Positions 55,846-63,588 are shown, numbered from the stretch's first letter. The stretch: DNA of 64,000 nt from an uncultured Dorea sp. (GCA_910586965.1 CAJUMF010000003.1:86087-150086), one strand, 5' to 3'. Numbers and translations: made by a program. The notes: generated by a model not told the origin, from the letters alone.

Positions 55846-57141
55846 ATGAAAATAGCCGCATTTTTACCCGCCAAGGGAACAAGCGAAAGAATTGAATCAA
55901 AGAATTTAAAGCTTTTAAATGGAAAGCCCCTTTTTCTATATACATTAGAAAAACTGTGCAAATGTGATTTTATTGATGAGGTTTATCTGGATTCGGAATC
56001 GGATGAGATATTGAATTACGCACCGTACTTGCGGTATATACCATTAAAAAGAGATCTGGAGTTAGCGAACAACAAAACGGACGGACACCAGATGTTTTAT
56101 AACGAGGTGCGGCAGGTGGATGCGGATATATATATCCAGATTCTTTGCACCAGTCCATTTATTAAACCAGAGACAATCAAAAAAGGGATTGATATTCTGA
56201 AAGACCATGAAGAATATGATTCCGTAGTTCTGGTAAAAAGGGAAAAGGAGTATCTGTGGGAAAATGGACAGCCGGTGTATGATAAATACCATATCCCTAA
56301 CAGTAATACACTGCCTGATACGATCATTGAATCCATGGGTCTTTACATCGTCAGAAAGGAAATCGCACATACATTGAAAATGCGCTATGGGAACCATGCT
56401 TTCATGTTGGGCGGAGATGCGATTGAGACAGTTGATGTGAATTATCCGGATGAATTCGAGCTGGCGGAAACCATTATGAAAGGAATTCAGGAAAGGGAAA
56501 ATGCGCAATTAAATTTGATGAGCAAGTTCTTAAGTTCGGCAATTTTCTCGGACATCTTGTCTGATATGGGAATGGAGTCTGCGATTACCGGTATGAGACT
56601 TAACTTGGAGGGGAAGAAGATATTTGGCAGGGCGAACACTCTTAAAATACGGAAGCTTAAAGACGGGGAGGACTATCATGGAATCTATTATGGACTTGGT
56701 ACTTATAAAAAAGTCACTCCCGGAGGGATACTTGTTGTTGAAAATGAGGTCAGCGGGCGAGCGTATTTTGGTGAGCTGAATGCGCACCTTGCGGTCAGGG
56801 CAGGGGCACAGGGTACGATTGTGGGAGGAATGACAAGGGATATCTCTGAGGTGACGCGGATTGATTATCCGGTATGGGCGGAAGGTTATTGCTGCGCTGA
56901 TGTAAAGTATAAGGCAACGGTCGAATCTCATCAGATGCCGGTTGTCATCAAAGGGGTAGAGATTGTTCCGGGAGATTTGATATTTGCGGATGTTTGCGGA
57001 ATTGTCAGGATTCCGCAGGCATTAGAGAATCAGGTGCTTGAACGGGCCATGCAGGTCGCGGAGACGGAGAAGAACATATTGCGTAAAGTGATGCAGAACC
57101 AGGAGGCCTATGAAATCTACCAAACGGAGGGCGAATTTTGA
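55846..57141 (+). CDS. Nonulosonate/Kdo-type cytidylyltransferase fused to an RraA-like aldolase-fold domain
   Basis: A 431-residue fusion. N-terminal 225 residues: acylneuraminate/Kdo cytidylyltransferase (FLPAKGTSERIESKNLKLLNG, the PGGQ-like start and a sugar-binding ILCTSPFI block), which activates a sugar as its CMP derivative. C-terminal about 235-431: RraA/HMG-aldolase-like (DILSDMGMESAI, GRANTLKIRK, AGAQGTIVGGMTRDI, ADVCGIVRIP) with the GG-x-x-RD metal/substrate motif of that superfamily. Combining CMP-sugar synthesis with a class II pyruvate-aldolase fold in one chain is uncommon. Overlaps kdsA by one base (TGATG). Confidence 0.8.
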   Translation: MKIAAFLPAKGTSERIESKNLKLLNGKPLFLYTLEKLCKCDFIDEVYLDSESDEILNYAPYLRYIPLKRDLELANNKTDGHQMFYNEVRQVDADIYIQILCTSPFIKPETIKKGIDILKDHEEYDSVVLVKREKEYLWENGQPVYDKYHIPNSNTLPDTIIESMGLYIVRKEIAHTLKMRYGNHAFMLGGDAIETVDVNYPDEFELAETIMKGIQERENAQLNLMSKFLSSAIFSDILSDMGMESAITGMRLNLEGKKIFGRANTLKIRKLKDGEDYHGIYYGLGTYKKVTPGGILVVENEVSGRAYFGELNAHLAVRAGAQGTIVGGMTRDISEVTRIDYPVWAEGYCCADVKYKATVESHQMPVVIKGVEIVPGDLIFADVCGIVRIPQALENQVLERAMQVAETEKNILRKVMQNQEAYEIYQTEGEF

Positions 57142-57911
57142 TGAAATTTGTATTAATTGCAGGCCCGTGTGTAATTGAGTCGAAGGAACAGGTGTTGGAA
57201 ATTGCCGATAGGATGAAAGCAATTACGCGGGACATGGATGTGGAGTATTATTTTAAGGCATCTTTTGACAAAGCCAACAGGACATCCCTTGGTTCTTACA
57301 GGGGGCCAGGCATTGAGCAGGGATTGAAGATTTTACAGGAAGTAAAAGACAGACTTGGATTAAAGATATGCACGGATATACATGAGCCATGGCAGGCGCA
57401 AGAGGCGGCTTCTGTTGCGGATATGATTCAAATCCCGGCATTTTTGTGCAGGCAGACGGATCTTCTTGTTGCCGCAGCCCAGACGCAAAAGGTCATAAAT
57501 ATAAAAAAGGGACAATTTCTTGCACCCTGGGACATGAAACATGTAGCAGAAAAGGTCAGACAGTCGGGAAATGAAAAGATATATTTTTGTGAACGGGGGA
57601 CTAGTTTTGGCTATAATAATCTGGTCGTTGATATGACATCTATTATCGAAATGAAAAAACTGGGCGTACCGGTTATTTTTGATGCGACACACAGTGTGCA
57701 AAAGCCGGGAGGAAATGGTGCGTCTACGGGAGGAAATCGGGAGTATGCAGAGCCTCTTGCAAAAGCTGCTGTCATTGTTGGAGCGGACGGTATCTTTATG
57801 GAGGTTCATCCGGATCCGGATAAGGCTCTTTCAGATGGGTCGAATTCAATAAAACTGGATGATGTGGAAGGGATTCTTGGAAGGATTATGAAAGTGCGTC
57901 AAGTGGTTTAA
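57141..57911 (+). CDS. kdsA: 3-deoxy-8-phosphooctulonate synthase
   Basis: Condenses PEP with arabinose-5-phosphate to Kdo-8-phosphate. Seen: LIAGPCVIES (5-14), KASFDKANRTS (about 41), KKGQFLAPWDM (about 120), ERGTSFGYNNLVVDM and DATHSVQKPGG, all diagnostic of KdsA rather than DAHP synthase. 256 residues. ATG at 57141 overlaps the upstream stop. No KdsC phosphatase gene is present in the cluster. Ends the locus, followed by mobile-element debris. Confidence 0.92.
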   Translation: MKFVLIAGPCVIESKEQVLEIADRMKAITRDMDVEYYFKASFDKANRTSLGSYRGPGIEQGLKILQEVKDRLGLKICTDIHEPWQAQEAASVADMIQIPAFLCRQTDLLVAAAQTQKVINIKKGQFLAPWDMKHVAEKVRQSGNEKIYFCERGTSFGYNNLVVDMTSIIEMKKLGVPVIFDATHSVQKPGGNGASTGGNREYAEPLAKAAVIVGADGIFMEVHPDPDKALSDGSNSIKLDDVEGILGRIMKVRQVV

Positions 57912-58164
57912 AAGGAAATTTCTTTGGAACTTTTTCAGGTGTTAGGAACGGGTATAGAAATTTATTGGTCAATGTTCATTTCCCCCTTCAAGCTTATCGA
58001 ATACCTCGGTATATGATCTGCCTTCTCCGGCAAGCGATTGTTGATAACTATGCCCCTGGTCCTCCAGTCTGCCGGCTGATTGTCACAGCAAACTAAAAAA
58101 GTAAGAGACAGTTCTTCCCCTGGTAAGTACCGGGGGATTTCTTATTTTGCCAAGGTGCGGATGA

Positions 58165-58479
58165 TTACCTACTTACGGTTAATCCCTCGCACAGCCAGTA
58201 GAGCTCTTTCAGTGTAACTTTCCTTAGTTCCTCCGGTGTGGCCGGCCAATGGAAAGAATCCCGGTCCAGCCGTTTCATCAGGATCCAGAATCCGGAGCCG
58301 TCCCACTGGAGGATCTTGATCAATGTGCGTCTGAGATTGCAGAAGGCGAACATACAGCGGGAATACGGGTCGAGATGGAATTTCAGTTTAATGATCGCAG
58401 CCAAGCCGGTATAGCTCTTGCGCAGATCGGTCACACCACAGGCCAGATAGACGGTTGTGTTTCCTGAAAAATCAAGCAT
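58165..58479 (-). CDS. IS66-family TnpB accessory protein
   Basis: A 104-residue protein: LACGVTDLRKSYTGLAAII at the start and FCNLRRTLIKILQWDGSGFWILMKRL, typical of IS66 TnpB (about 115 residues). It overlaps the upstream tnpA by 8 bp. The absence of tnpC means this element cannot transpose on its own. Confidence 0.82.
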   Translation of the reverse strand: MLDFSGNTTVYLACGVTDLRKSYTGLAAIIKLKFHLDPYSRCMFAFCNLRRTLIKILQWDGSGFWILMKRLDRDSFHWPATPEELRKVTLKELYWLCEGLTVSR

Positions 58480-58840
58480 AGCCCTTCAAAGCCTGCAGGA
58501 GTGCAGCCATCAGCCGAGCCGGGCAGTCTGCGTCAACTTCAATCCGGATATTTTCAGGAAGAAGGATTGTTACAGGAGAATTCCCTGCGACGGCATCGTA
58601 TCGCAGCTCCCGTTCTGAAAGAAGCTTTGCAAACACCGGATCAGAACTGCTTTCCGTCTGCGTGGCCTTTCCCTGAATCTTTCGAATCCAATAGCTTAGG
58701 GTAGATTGAGGCACCTCATTCTGCTGGCACCAGTCTTTGCGAGATAAACCGCTTTCTTGGAACGTATGGATCCGGTCTGCCCAAAGAGCGGCTTTTGAGA
58801 TTATATTATCATTCGTATTAATTAGTATCACTTCCATCAT
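58472..58840 (-). CDS. IS66-family TnpA-like accessory protein
   Basis: A 122-residue helix-turn-helix protein of the IS66 orf1 type: FQESGLSRKDWCQQNEVPQS and TLSYWIRKIQ give the HTH. It leads the tnpA-tnpB pair. Coordinates suggest an intact coding frame. Confidence 0.75.
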   Translation of the reverse strand: MMEVILINTNDNIISKAALWADRIHTFQESGLSRKDWCQQNEVPQSTLSYWIRKIQGKATQTESSSDPVFAKLLSERELRYDAVAGNSPVTILLPENIRIEVDADCPARLMAALLQALKGYA

Positions 58841-59033
58841 TTGAAACTATCTTATCCAAAATGGAAGGGAATTTGTAGATACGGATTATTACCTACTTAC
58901 TTTCAATTTTAAAATTTCTTTCGTCCATTATACTATCCATATTATTCATCTCCTATCTATATATTTTAGAAAATCATACCACATCCTCAATATCCATTCA
59001 ATCATCAAACACTTTCAACTTCTCAATTTTGTA

Positions 59034-59062
59034 TTGCTAATCGTTATACAATAGTATATAAT
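59034..59062 (+). promoter_or_regulatory. Promoter of the second RelB/RelE pair
   Basis: TTGCTA (59034-59039), 17-bp spacer, TATAAT (59057-59062), 30 bases before the antitoxin start. Confidence 0.6.
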
Positions 59063-59091
59063 AATATTAAAAATGAAAGGTGGTATATTAT

Positions 59092-59394
59092 ATGGCTACA
59101 AAAAGCGCAAATGTACTTGCTCGTGTAGAACCTGAAGTAAAAGAGCACGCAGAATCTATCATGTCACAACTCGGCTTGCCTGCATCTGTCGTTATTAATG
59201 CATTGTATAAACAGATCATTATGACAAAAAGTATTCCATTTTCATTATCACTTCCTAAAGAACCTACAACTTTAGATTCAATGACTAATGAGGAATTTAA
59301 TGCAATTATGGAAAAGGGATTGTCACAAGCTAAGAATGATATATCTTATCCCGTTGCTGATGTATTCGCCAACCTAAGACAAGAGTTGAAATGA
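59092..59394 (+). CDS. RelB/DinJ-family antitoxin (second pair)
   Basis: A 100-residue antitoxin: MATKSANVLARVEPEVKEHAE with the ribbon-helix-helix pattern and LGLPASVVINALYKQI. AAAGGTGG precedes the ATG at 59092. Overlaps the toxin by 4 bp. Confidence 0.85.
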   Translation: MATKSANVLARVEPEVKEHAESIMSQLGLPASVVINALYKQIIMTKSIPFSLSLPKEPTTLDSMTNEEFNAIMEKGLSQAKNDISYPVADVFANLRQELK

Positions 59395-59729
59395 TGCAAG
59401 AAACGTACATTGTCAAAATCACTTCACAGGCACGGGAAGAACTGCAAGAAATTACACATTATATTACCCATGAATTAAAAGCTCCTGATGCAGCACTTCA
59501 TCTATTAGACGCATTGGAAAACGCTTTTTTGTCCCTTGCTAACTTTCCTCAACGTATACCCCTAATAGATATAGAACCTTGGCGAACTAATGGAATACGG
59601 CATTTGCCAGTAAAGAATTTTCTCATATACTTTTGGATAGATGAAACTAACAAAAAGGTACAAATAACCGCTGTAATTTATAAAAAACGGAATCAACTAC
59701 AACAGTTATCAAAAATGAATATGGAATAA
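59391..59729 (+). CDS. RelE/ParE-family toxin (second pair)
   Basis: A 112-residue toxin: VKITSQAREELQEITHYI, NFPQRIPLIDIEPWRTNGIRHLPVKNFLIYFWID and ITAVIYKKRNQ, as in RelE/ParE. Its last bases touch a decayed ParB-like gene on the other strand. Confidence 0.85.
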   Translation: MMQETYIVKITSQAREELQEITHYITHELKAPDAALHLLDALENAFLSLANFPQRIPLIDIEPWRTNGIRHLPVKNFLIYFWIDETNKKVQITAVIYKKRNQLQQLSKMNME

Positions 59730-59985
59730 CCAACACTAATAGATGTTTCACCAGATAATACTCGTTGTTTTATATCTTCATTATCTGAGTCGAGAATTTT
59801 TTACCATTTGAATATGTATCAGTTGATACACCTGCTGTTCTTGCTAATTTTGCACGTACATCAATTGATTCTGTCCGTTTTGAAGAATTCTGCGAAACGA
59901 TGCTTTGCTGATTTTGCTTTAATCCACTTAATTGATTTAATCGTGCCTGTTTCTCATATATAGGCCTATTGAATACTATCTATAT
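59728..59985 (-). pseudogene. ParB-like fragment with a frameshift
   Basis: On the minus strand the text reads NRPIYEKQARLNQLSGLKQN, then SKRTESIDVRAKLARTAGVS, then after a frameshift near 59800 LDSDNEDIKQRVLSGETSIS. This is the second helix-turn-helix part of plasmid/phage ParB-type proteins. It lies downstream of a similar fragment at 60034. Confidence 0.55.
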
Positions 59986-60033
59986 GCCCTCTAACAGCCA
60001 AAAACAGCCTCTCTGACCAACCATTCCTATATT

Positions 60034-60459
60034 TCAATCCAAAAGTCCAAATACGCACCAAATAACGGCTATAGAATCCACAATATTCTGAAGAGTATCC
60101 ACAGAGATACCAATCATTTCAACCTTTTTAGCGGCTCCTCCAACTTCACCACGTCTGCGAATGTTAGATTCCAATAAGTCTAAAAGAATTTCATCATCAG
60201 AATTCATTACCTTGTTAAATCTTGCAACGGTTCCAGCACCAACGCCTGCCATTTTTGCCAATTCCTTATCTGTATGTGTGCTTTTAACTTTTTCTCCATT
60301 TGGAGAAGAAGTTAAATCTGTACGAGTACCTTGCATTGATTTTGCCTGTTCTTGAATTTTCTTCTTAAACTTGTCCATAACAGCTAATCTCTGAGCAGGT
60401 GGAAGATTACGTCTTCCTAATTGTGTATTAATCATCCATTCCATTACATCAGATTTCAT
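60034..60459 (-). CDS. ParB-like helix-turn-helix protein fragment
   Basis: A 141-residue ORF with QLGRRNLPPAQRLAVMDKFK and STHTDKELAKMAGVGAGTVARF, the HTH of ParB-like replication/partition proteins. It lacks the N-terminal ParB nuclease-fold motif and has a divergent C-terminus, so it is probably a truncated gene from an integrated element. Confidence 0.55.
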   Translation of the reverse strand: MKSDVMEWMINTQLGRRNLPPAQRLAVMDKFKKKIQEQAKSMQGTRTDLTSSPNGEKVKSTHTDKELAKMAGVGAGTVARFNKVMNSDDEILLDLLESNIRRRGEVGGAAKKVEMIGISVDTLQNIVDSIAVIWCVFGLLD

Positions 60460-60711
60460 ATCATAATCTTTACACTACATACTCATAAACCAACCACAGG
60501 ACGCATTACATCATCCCTCATGATCAAATTTACCACTCAATAATCGGCCTTTAAAATACACCCTTATTTCACAAAATAGGCCTATCACATATGACAATTA
60601 TTCTGTAACATGAAAGAGGCATTTTATTGGAAAAAATCACTGGCAGAGATAAGGAAATCCCTCATAATTCTCTTTACCTGTCTAACTGACAGACCAATCA
60701 ATTATTTACCT
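60460..60711. other. AT-rich stretch with no recognised gene
   Basis: No coding frame of convincing character or RNA feature was seen. It joins the ParB-like debris to the invertase region. Confidence 0.5.
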
Positions 60712-60873
60712 TTACAATTTCCTCTTCCTAAATTCCTTAAAATCCACAATCTCACCCATACCACCATTATTAATCAATCTGATCTTATACCGCTCGAACT
60801 CTTCTATATCCCATAATTCATCTGTAGGAACATCTGCAGCAGCCAGATTTGTTTCTTGTGCTTCAATCGTCAT
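60712..60873 (-). CDS. Small hypothetical protein (53 aa)
   Basis: ATG at 60873 opens MTIEAQETNLAAADVPTDEL and runs to FKEFRKRKL. No good RBS; the same frame stays open upstream to about 60935, so it may be the end of a decayed gene. Not recognised. Confidence 0.35.
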   Translation of the reverse strand: MTIEAQETNLAAADVPTDELWDIEEFERYKIRLINNGGMGEIVDFKEFRKRKL

Positions 60874-60917
60874 ATGAAAGAATGAAATATCTGTTACCTG
60901 ATAAATTTGACGCTTAC

Positions 60918-60950
60918 GATGTAAAGTATGAGAATGTCATATTTTACATC
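60918..60950. repeat. 14-bp inverted repeat upstream of the invertase gene
   Basis: GATGTAAAGTATGA / TCATATTTTACATC (one mismatch) around a 5-base loop, followed by TTTTTT. Could be a terminator of rightward transcription or an operator for the invertase. Confidence 0.5.
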
Positions 60951-61048
60951 AGATTTTTTGATTCTTTCCCTCGTTCCTCTGTACACTTATTCTGTAAAGA
61001 GAAGTCTTTGAAAACAATTTTGAAAATCTTAAATTACAGGAGGTACAG

Positions 61049-61657
61049 ATGGGAAAGGTATACGGTTATGTGCGAGTGAGCACCAGGGAGCAGAACGAGG
61101 GCAGGCAGTTGATCGCGTTAAGTGAGATGCGGGTGCCGAGAAAGAATATCTATATAGACAGGCAGTCCGGAAAGGATTTTCAGCGTCCCATGTATCAGAG
61201 GATGCTGAAAAAACTAGAGCGGGGAGATCTGCTGTACATAAAGAGTATTGACCGTCTGGGGCGTGACTACGGGGAAATTCTGGAGCAATGGAGGATTCTG
61301 ACGAAAAAAAATAAAGTGGATATCATAGTATTGGATATGCCGCTTTTGGACACCCGCCGGGGGAAGGACTTGATGGGGACATTCTTGAGTGATGTCGTGC
61401 TGCAGGTGCTCTCGTTTGTCGCTGAAAATGAGCGGGAAAATATCCGGCAGAGACAGCGGGAGGGCATCGAGGCGGCAAAGCGGCGGGGCGTGCAGTTTGG
61501 AAGACCTGAAAAGCCGATGCCGGAAAATTTTAGTCAGATCTGTAATAAATGGATGATCAAGGAAATATCGGGAGCCGAGGCGGCGAGACAATGCAATCTG
61601 GCTGTGACGACCTTTTATCGGCGAGCAAGGAAATATAAGAACCAGCTGAAAGGCTGA
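61049..61657 (+). CDS. Serine recombinase/DNA invertase (Hin/Gin type)
   Basis: A 202-residue site-specific recombinase. The catalytic serine is in VRVSTREQN (about 8-16), with IDRLGRDYGEIL and a LSFVAENERENIRQRQREGIEAAKRRG E-helix. The C-terminal helix-turn-helix is ISGAEAARQCNLAVTTFYRR (about 172-191). HTH at the C-terminus fits invertases/resolvases, not IS607 TnpA, where it is N-terminal. RBS GGAGG. The invertible segment lies 48 bp after its stop, so it probably flips that segment. Confidence 0.88.
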   Translation: MGKVYGYVRVSTREQNEGRQLIALSEMRVPRKNIYIDRQSGKDFQRPMYQRMLKKLERGDLLYIKSIDRLGRDYGEILEQWRILTKKNKVDIIVLDMPLLDTRRGKDLMGTFLSDVVLQVLSFVAENERENIRQRQREGIEAAKRRGVQFGRPEKPMPENFSQICNKWMIKEISGAEAARQCNLAVTTFYRRARKYKNQLKG

Positions 61658-61705
61658 TATATGGAAGATTCTCAGAAATAAAAAAGCTTCCATTTTGGAA
61701 GTTGC

Positions 61706-61857
61706 CAAAAGGTGTACTTTTTGGAAAATAGTTTACTTTTATAATTTCGTGGATTATAATGGAAATGACATTAATTTTGTTGACGAATTGCCGATAATAT
61801 AATAGAATGGTTAAGACTTTGGATAGAATTTTCTATTTCCAAAAAGTACACCTTTTG
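61706..61857. repeat. Invertible promoter segment bounded by inverted repeats
   Basis: Left repeat 61706-61731 (CAAAAGGTGTACTTTTTGG then AAAATAG) and right repeat 61833-61857 are reverse complements over 25 bp except for one extra A on the left. Each also has internal dyad symmetry (CCAAAAGGTG/TACTTTTTGG), as expected for a serine-recombinase site with a central 2-bp crossover. The 101-bp inner part carries rightward promoter elements. Invertase lies just to the left and the dead TnpB gene just to the right. Confidence 0.75.
61771..61808 (+). promoter_or_regulatory. Rightward promoter inside the invertible segment (ON orientation)
   Basis: TTGACG (61780-61785), 17-bp spacer, TAGAAT (61803-61808), 5/6 matches each. 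Overlapping it is a sigma-28-like element, TTAATTTT (61771-61778), 11-bp spacer, GCCGATAA (61790-61797, perfect). A further TTTACT-N17-TATAAT lies at 61732-61760. All point toward 61904. Confidence 0.6.
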
Positions 61858-61903
61858 AAAATGCGGCGTCTTTTGCAGGATGCATACTGGAGGGGAAAGG
61901 GTA

Positions 61904-63229
61904 ATGCCGTCGGAAAAGATATGCAAGACCGTCCATCAGTATAGCAAGGGGCTGGTTTCAGAAGAAGATATGGGAAAACTTCTGGAGATTGCGGAAGATT
62001 ACCGGAAAGTAAAGAACTATGTATATGCCCGTTTTGGAGGGATTGGAAGCTTAAGCAAGCTTTATCCGGGCTATACCGTGCAGAATGAGATGACAGACAG
62101 CGGCTTTCGGGAAAAGTTAGGGCTTCCTTCTGTCTATTTTTATCTCGCGGTTTTTGATGCTTTGGGAGACATTAAGTGCCGGTGGACCAGGACAAAGACC
62201 AGATTGAGACAGCTTATCAATAAAAATGAATGCTTCTCGGCTGAGGAAAAGCATTATCTGCGGTTTTTGCTCAAGGTTAATAATGCATTTGATGCTGTTT
62301 TGAATCAGAATCCAGTAGAGCTTACAAAGAAGGTACAGAAGCAATACGAAGAACTGGCAGGAGCGGTAGAGACAGAACATTTGCACCGCTATCTGCGCAG
62401 ACAGGTGAGAAAGGCGCAGGTAAAGCTGCACACAGATATGGCGGATGGGTTTTCTATATCGGAGAGAGCTTATCGGTATGCGGATCAGGGGATTTACATC
62501 GCGATAAAGGAAAAGAGAAAGCGTGTATTTATCCCATTGACGGATAATAACCGGTATGGCTGTCAGCTTTACATCAAGCTGTATCCGAAAGAGCAGAGGT
62601 TGGAGATCAAAGTGCCGGTCCAGGTTGCGGTGCGCCGTCATGCGGACTATCAGGAGTGTGTCGGGGTGGCGCTGGGTATGTATACGATGCTGACGACGGA
62701 TAACGGGCATTGCTATGGGGAGGAGCTTGGGAAGTATCAGGCGGAGTATTCTGACTGGGTGCGTATGCAGGCGAAGATATATAGCCGCAATAAGCAGGCG
62801 AATCCGGGACGCAAGAAGTATCATGCGGGAAAACGGCGGATGGAGGAGCGGCTTCACAGCTATATCAATCAGGAGTTGAACCGTTTCCTGAACCTGGAAA
62901 AGCCGGGGCTCATCTATATGGTAAAGCTTCCAAAGCCGCAGAGCGGGGGCGTTAACAAGAATATCAATTATTCTGTCTCCCGGTGGCAGAGGGGATATAT
63001 CCGGAAGCGTCTGGAACAAAAGTGCAGGGAGCAGTCGGTTGAGATTGCGGAGGTGCTTGGGAAAGATATCAGCCGCGAGTGCAGTAAGTGCGGAGCGGCA
63101 GGGAAAAAGACAGACGGGCTATTTTCCTGCGGGGTGTGCGGATATCAGGATGATGAGAAGATAAATACCGCCCGCAATGTAAAAAAGCGGGGGCAATCAG
63201 GAAAGACGATCATAAGAACGGCTGTTTAG
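61904..63229 (+). CDS. Nuclease-dead TnpB-family protein, TldR-like RNA-guided repressor candidate
   Basis: A 441-residue protein with TnpB architecture. The RuvC-I motif reads GVALGMYTMLTTDNG, where active TnpB has GxDLG, so Asp is replaced by Ala. The RuvC-II position reads LIYMVKL instead of xIVxEDL (Glu to Val), and the RuvC-III position reads DEKINTARN instead of DRDxNAA (Asp to Lys). The zinc ribbon is kept (CSKCGA ... CGVCGY). All three acidic residues appear lost while the fold and ribbon remain, as in TldR proteins, which bind guide RNA and repress transcription without cutting. Start ATG 61904 has GGAGGGG 8 bases upstream; an ATG at 61880 is less well placed. Transcribed from the invertible promoter. 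Confidence 0.72.
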   Translation: MPSEKICKTVHQYSKGLVSEEDMGKLLEIAEDYRKVKNYVYARFGGIGSLSKLYPGYTVQNEMTDSGFREKLGLPSVYFYLAVFDALGDIKCRWTRTKTRLRQLINKNECFSAEEKHYLRFLLKVNNAFDAVLNQNPVELTKKVQKQYEELAGAVETEHLHRYLRRQVRKAQVKLHTDMADGFSISERAYRYADQGIYIAIKEKRKRVFIPLTDNNRYGCQLYIKLYPKEQRLEIKVPVQVAVRRHADYQECVGVALGMYTMLTTDNGHCYGEELGKYQAEYSDWVRMQAKIYSRNKQANPGRKKYHAGKRRMEERLHSYINQELNRFLNLEKPGLIYMVKLPKPQSGGVNKNINYSVSRWQRGYIRKRLEQKCREQSVEIAEVLGKDISRECSKCGAAGKKTDGLFSCGVCGYQDDEKINTARNVKKRGQSGKTIIRTAV

Positions 63230-63239
63230 ATAAATACCG

Positions 63240-63483
63240 GTGATGAGCCGGGATTTTACCGCAAGGACTAAAAGAGTGCGTTCATGATATAAAACACAAT
63301 ACGGCATTAGAAGGCAGATGGAGGAGGATTCCTTATAAGTCTGTGTATTGGGTAGGCCAAGACCTTGTGAACATGAAAAATTGTGTTGTGGCTTTCAGGG
63401 CTGCAGCATGGTCATGATCTAGCAGGGAGCGAAGCGGTGCAAGCCGCATCACCCGCAGGGGTGACCAATATATCTTATTAAAA
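63240..63483 (+). ncRNA. Putative TnpB-type guide RNA (scaffold plus guide)
   Basis: This structured stretch has no coding content. AACACAAT (63293-63300) pairs with ATTGTGTT (63380-63387) over 8 bp. Local stems are GCGG/CCGC at 63434-63447 and TCACCC-GCAG-GGGTGA at 63449-63464. A 19-nt single-stranded stretch (63465-63483) follows, then a hairpin AGCATCT...AGATGCT (63484-63512). The position downstream of tnpB, with the last scaffold hairpin just before an unpaired guide, fits omega-RNA-like layouts. The start is a guess; such RNAs often begin inside tnpB. The 63468-63480 portion matches 42172-42184 exactly. Confidence 0.5.
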
Positions 63484-63520
63484 AGCATCTATACTATAGA
63501 GTAAAAGATGCTGAAAATTT

Positions 63521-63544
63521 AGTATATATTCCTTATTATTTAAA
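63521..63544 (+). promoter_or_regulatory. AT-rich promoter-like element upstream of copy C
   Basis: This 24-nt block is 20/24 identical to the promoter block at 42167-42190 and starts with the same AGTAT. Within the 13-nt stretch matched by the guide it differs at guide-match positions 5 and 6. Its -10 equivalent (TTTAAA) is weaker. Confidence 0.45.
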
Positions 63545-63588
63545 GGACGGTTATTTGAGAAAAGGCTTTGGATATAAGGAGGTGCAAT

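Larger units (their letters stand above)
58158..58900. mobile_element. IS66-family remnant (TnpA and TnpB accessory genes only)
   Basis: Two overlapping minus-strand IS66 accessory genes remain, but the large TnpC transposase is missing. A 19-bp direct repeat (CGGATGATTACCTACTTAC at 58158 and CGGATTATTACCTACTTAC at 58882, one mismatch) brackets the remnant. Confidence 0.6.

Noticed and set aside
57912..58164. Short minus-strand frame reading QSAGRLEDQGHSYQQSLAGE
   Set aside because: It is 37 codons between stops, without RBS or start codon. It may be an IS66-related scrap but cannot be supported as a gene.
60610..60816. Plus-strand 68-codon frame
   Set aside because: No RBS, low-complexity hydrophobic composition, and it overlaps the more plausible minus-strand small frame.
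61880..61903. Earlier ATG (61880) as start of the dead TnpB
   Set aside because: Only GCAGG lies immediately before it, too close, while the ATG at 61904 has GGAGGGG at good spacing.
61049..63229. Serine recombinase plus TnpB as an ordinary IS607 transposon
   Set aside because: The recombinase has its helix-turn-helix at the C-terminus, as in invertases, whereas IS607 TnpA has it at the N-terminus. The TnpB catalytic residues appear lost, and an inverted-repeat promoter lies between the genes. Ancestry from an IS cannot be excluded.
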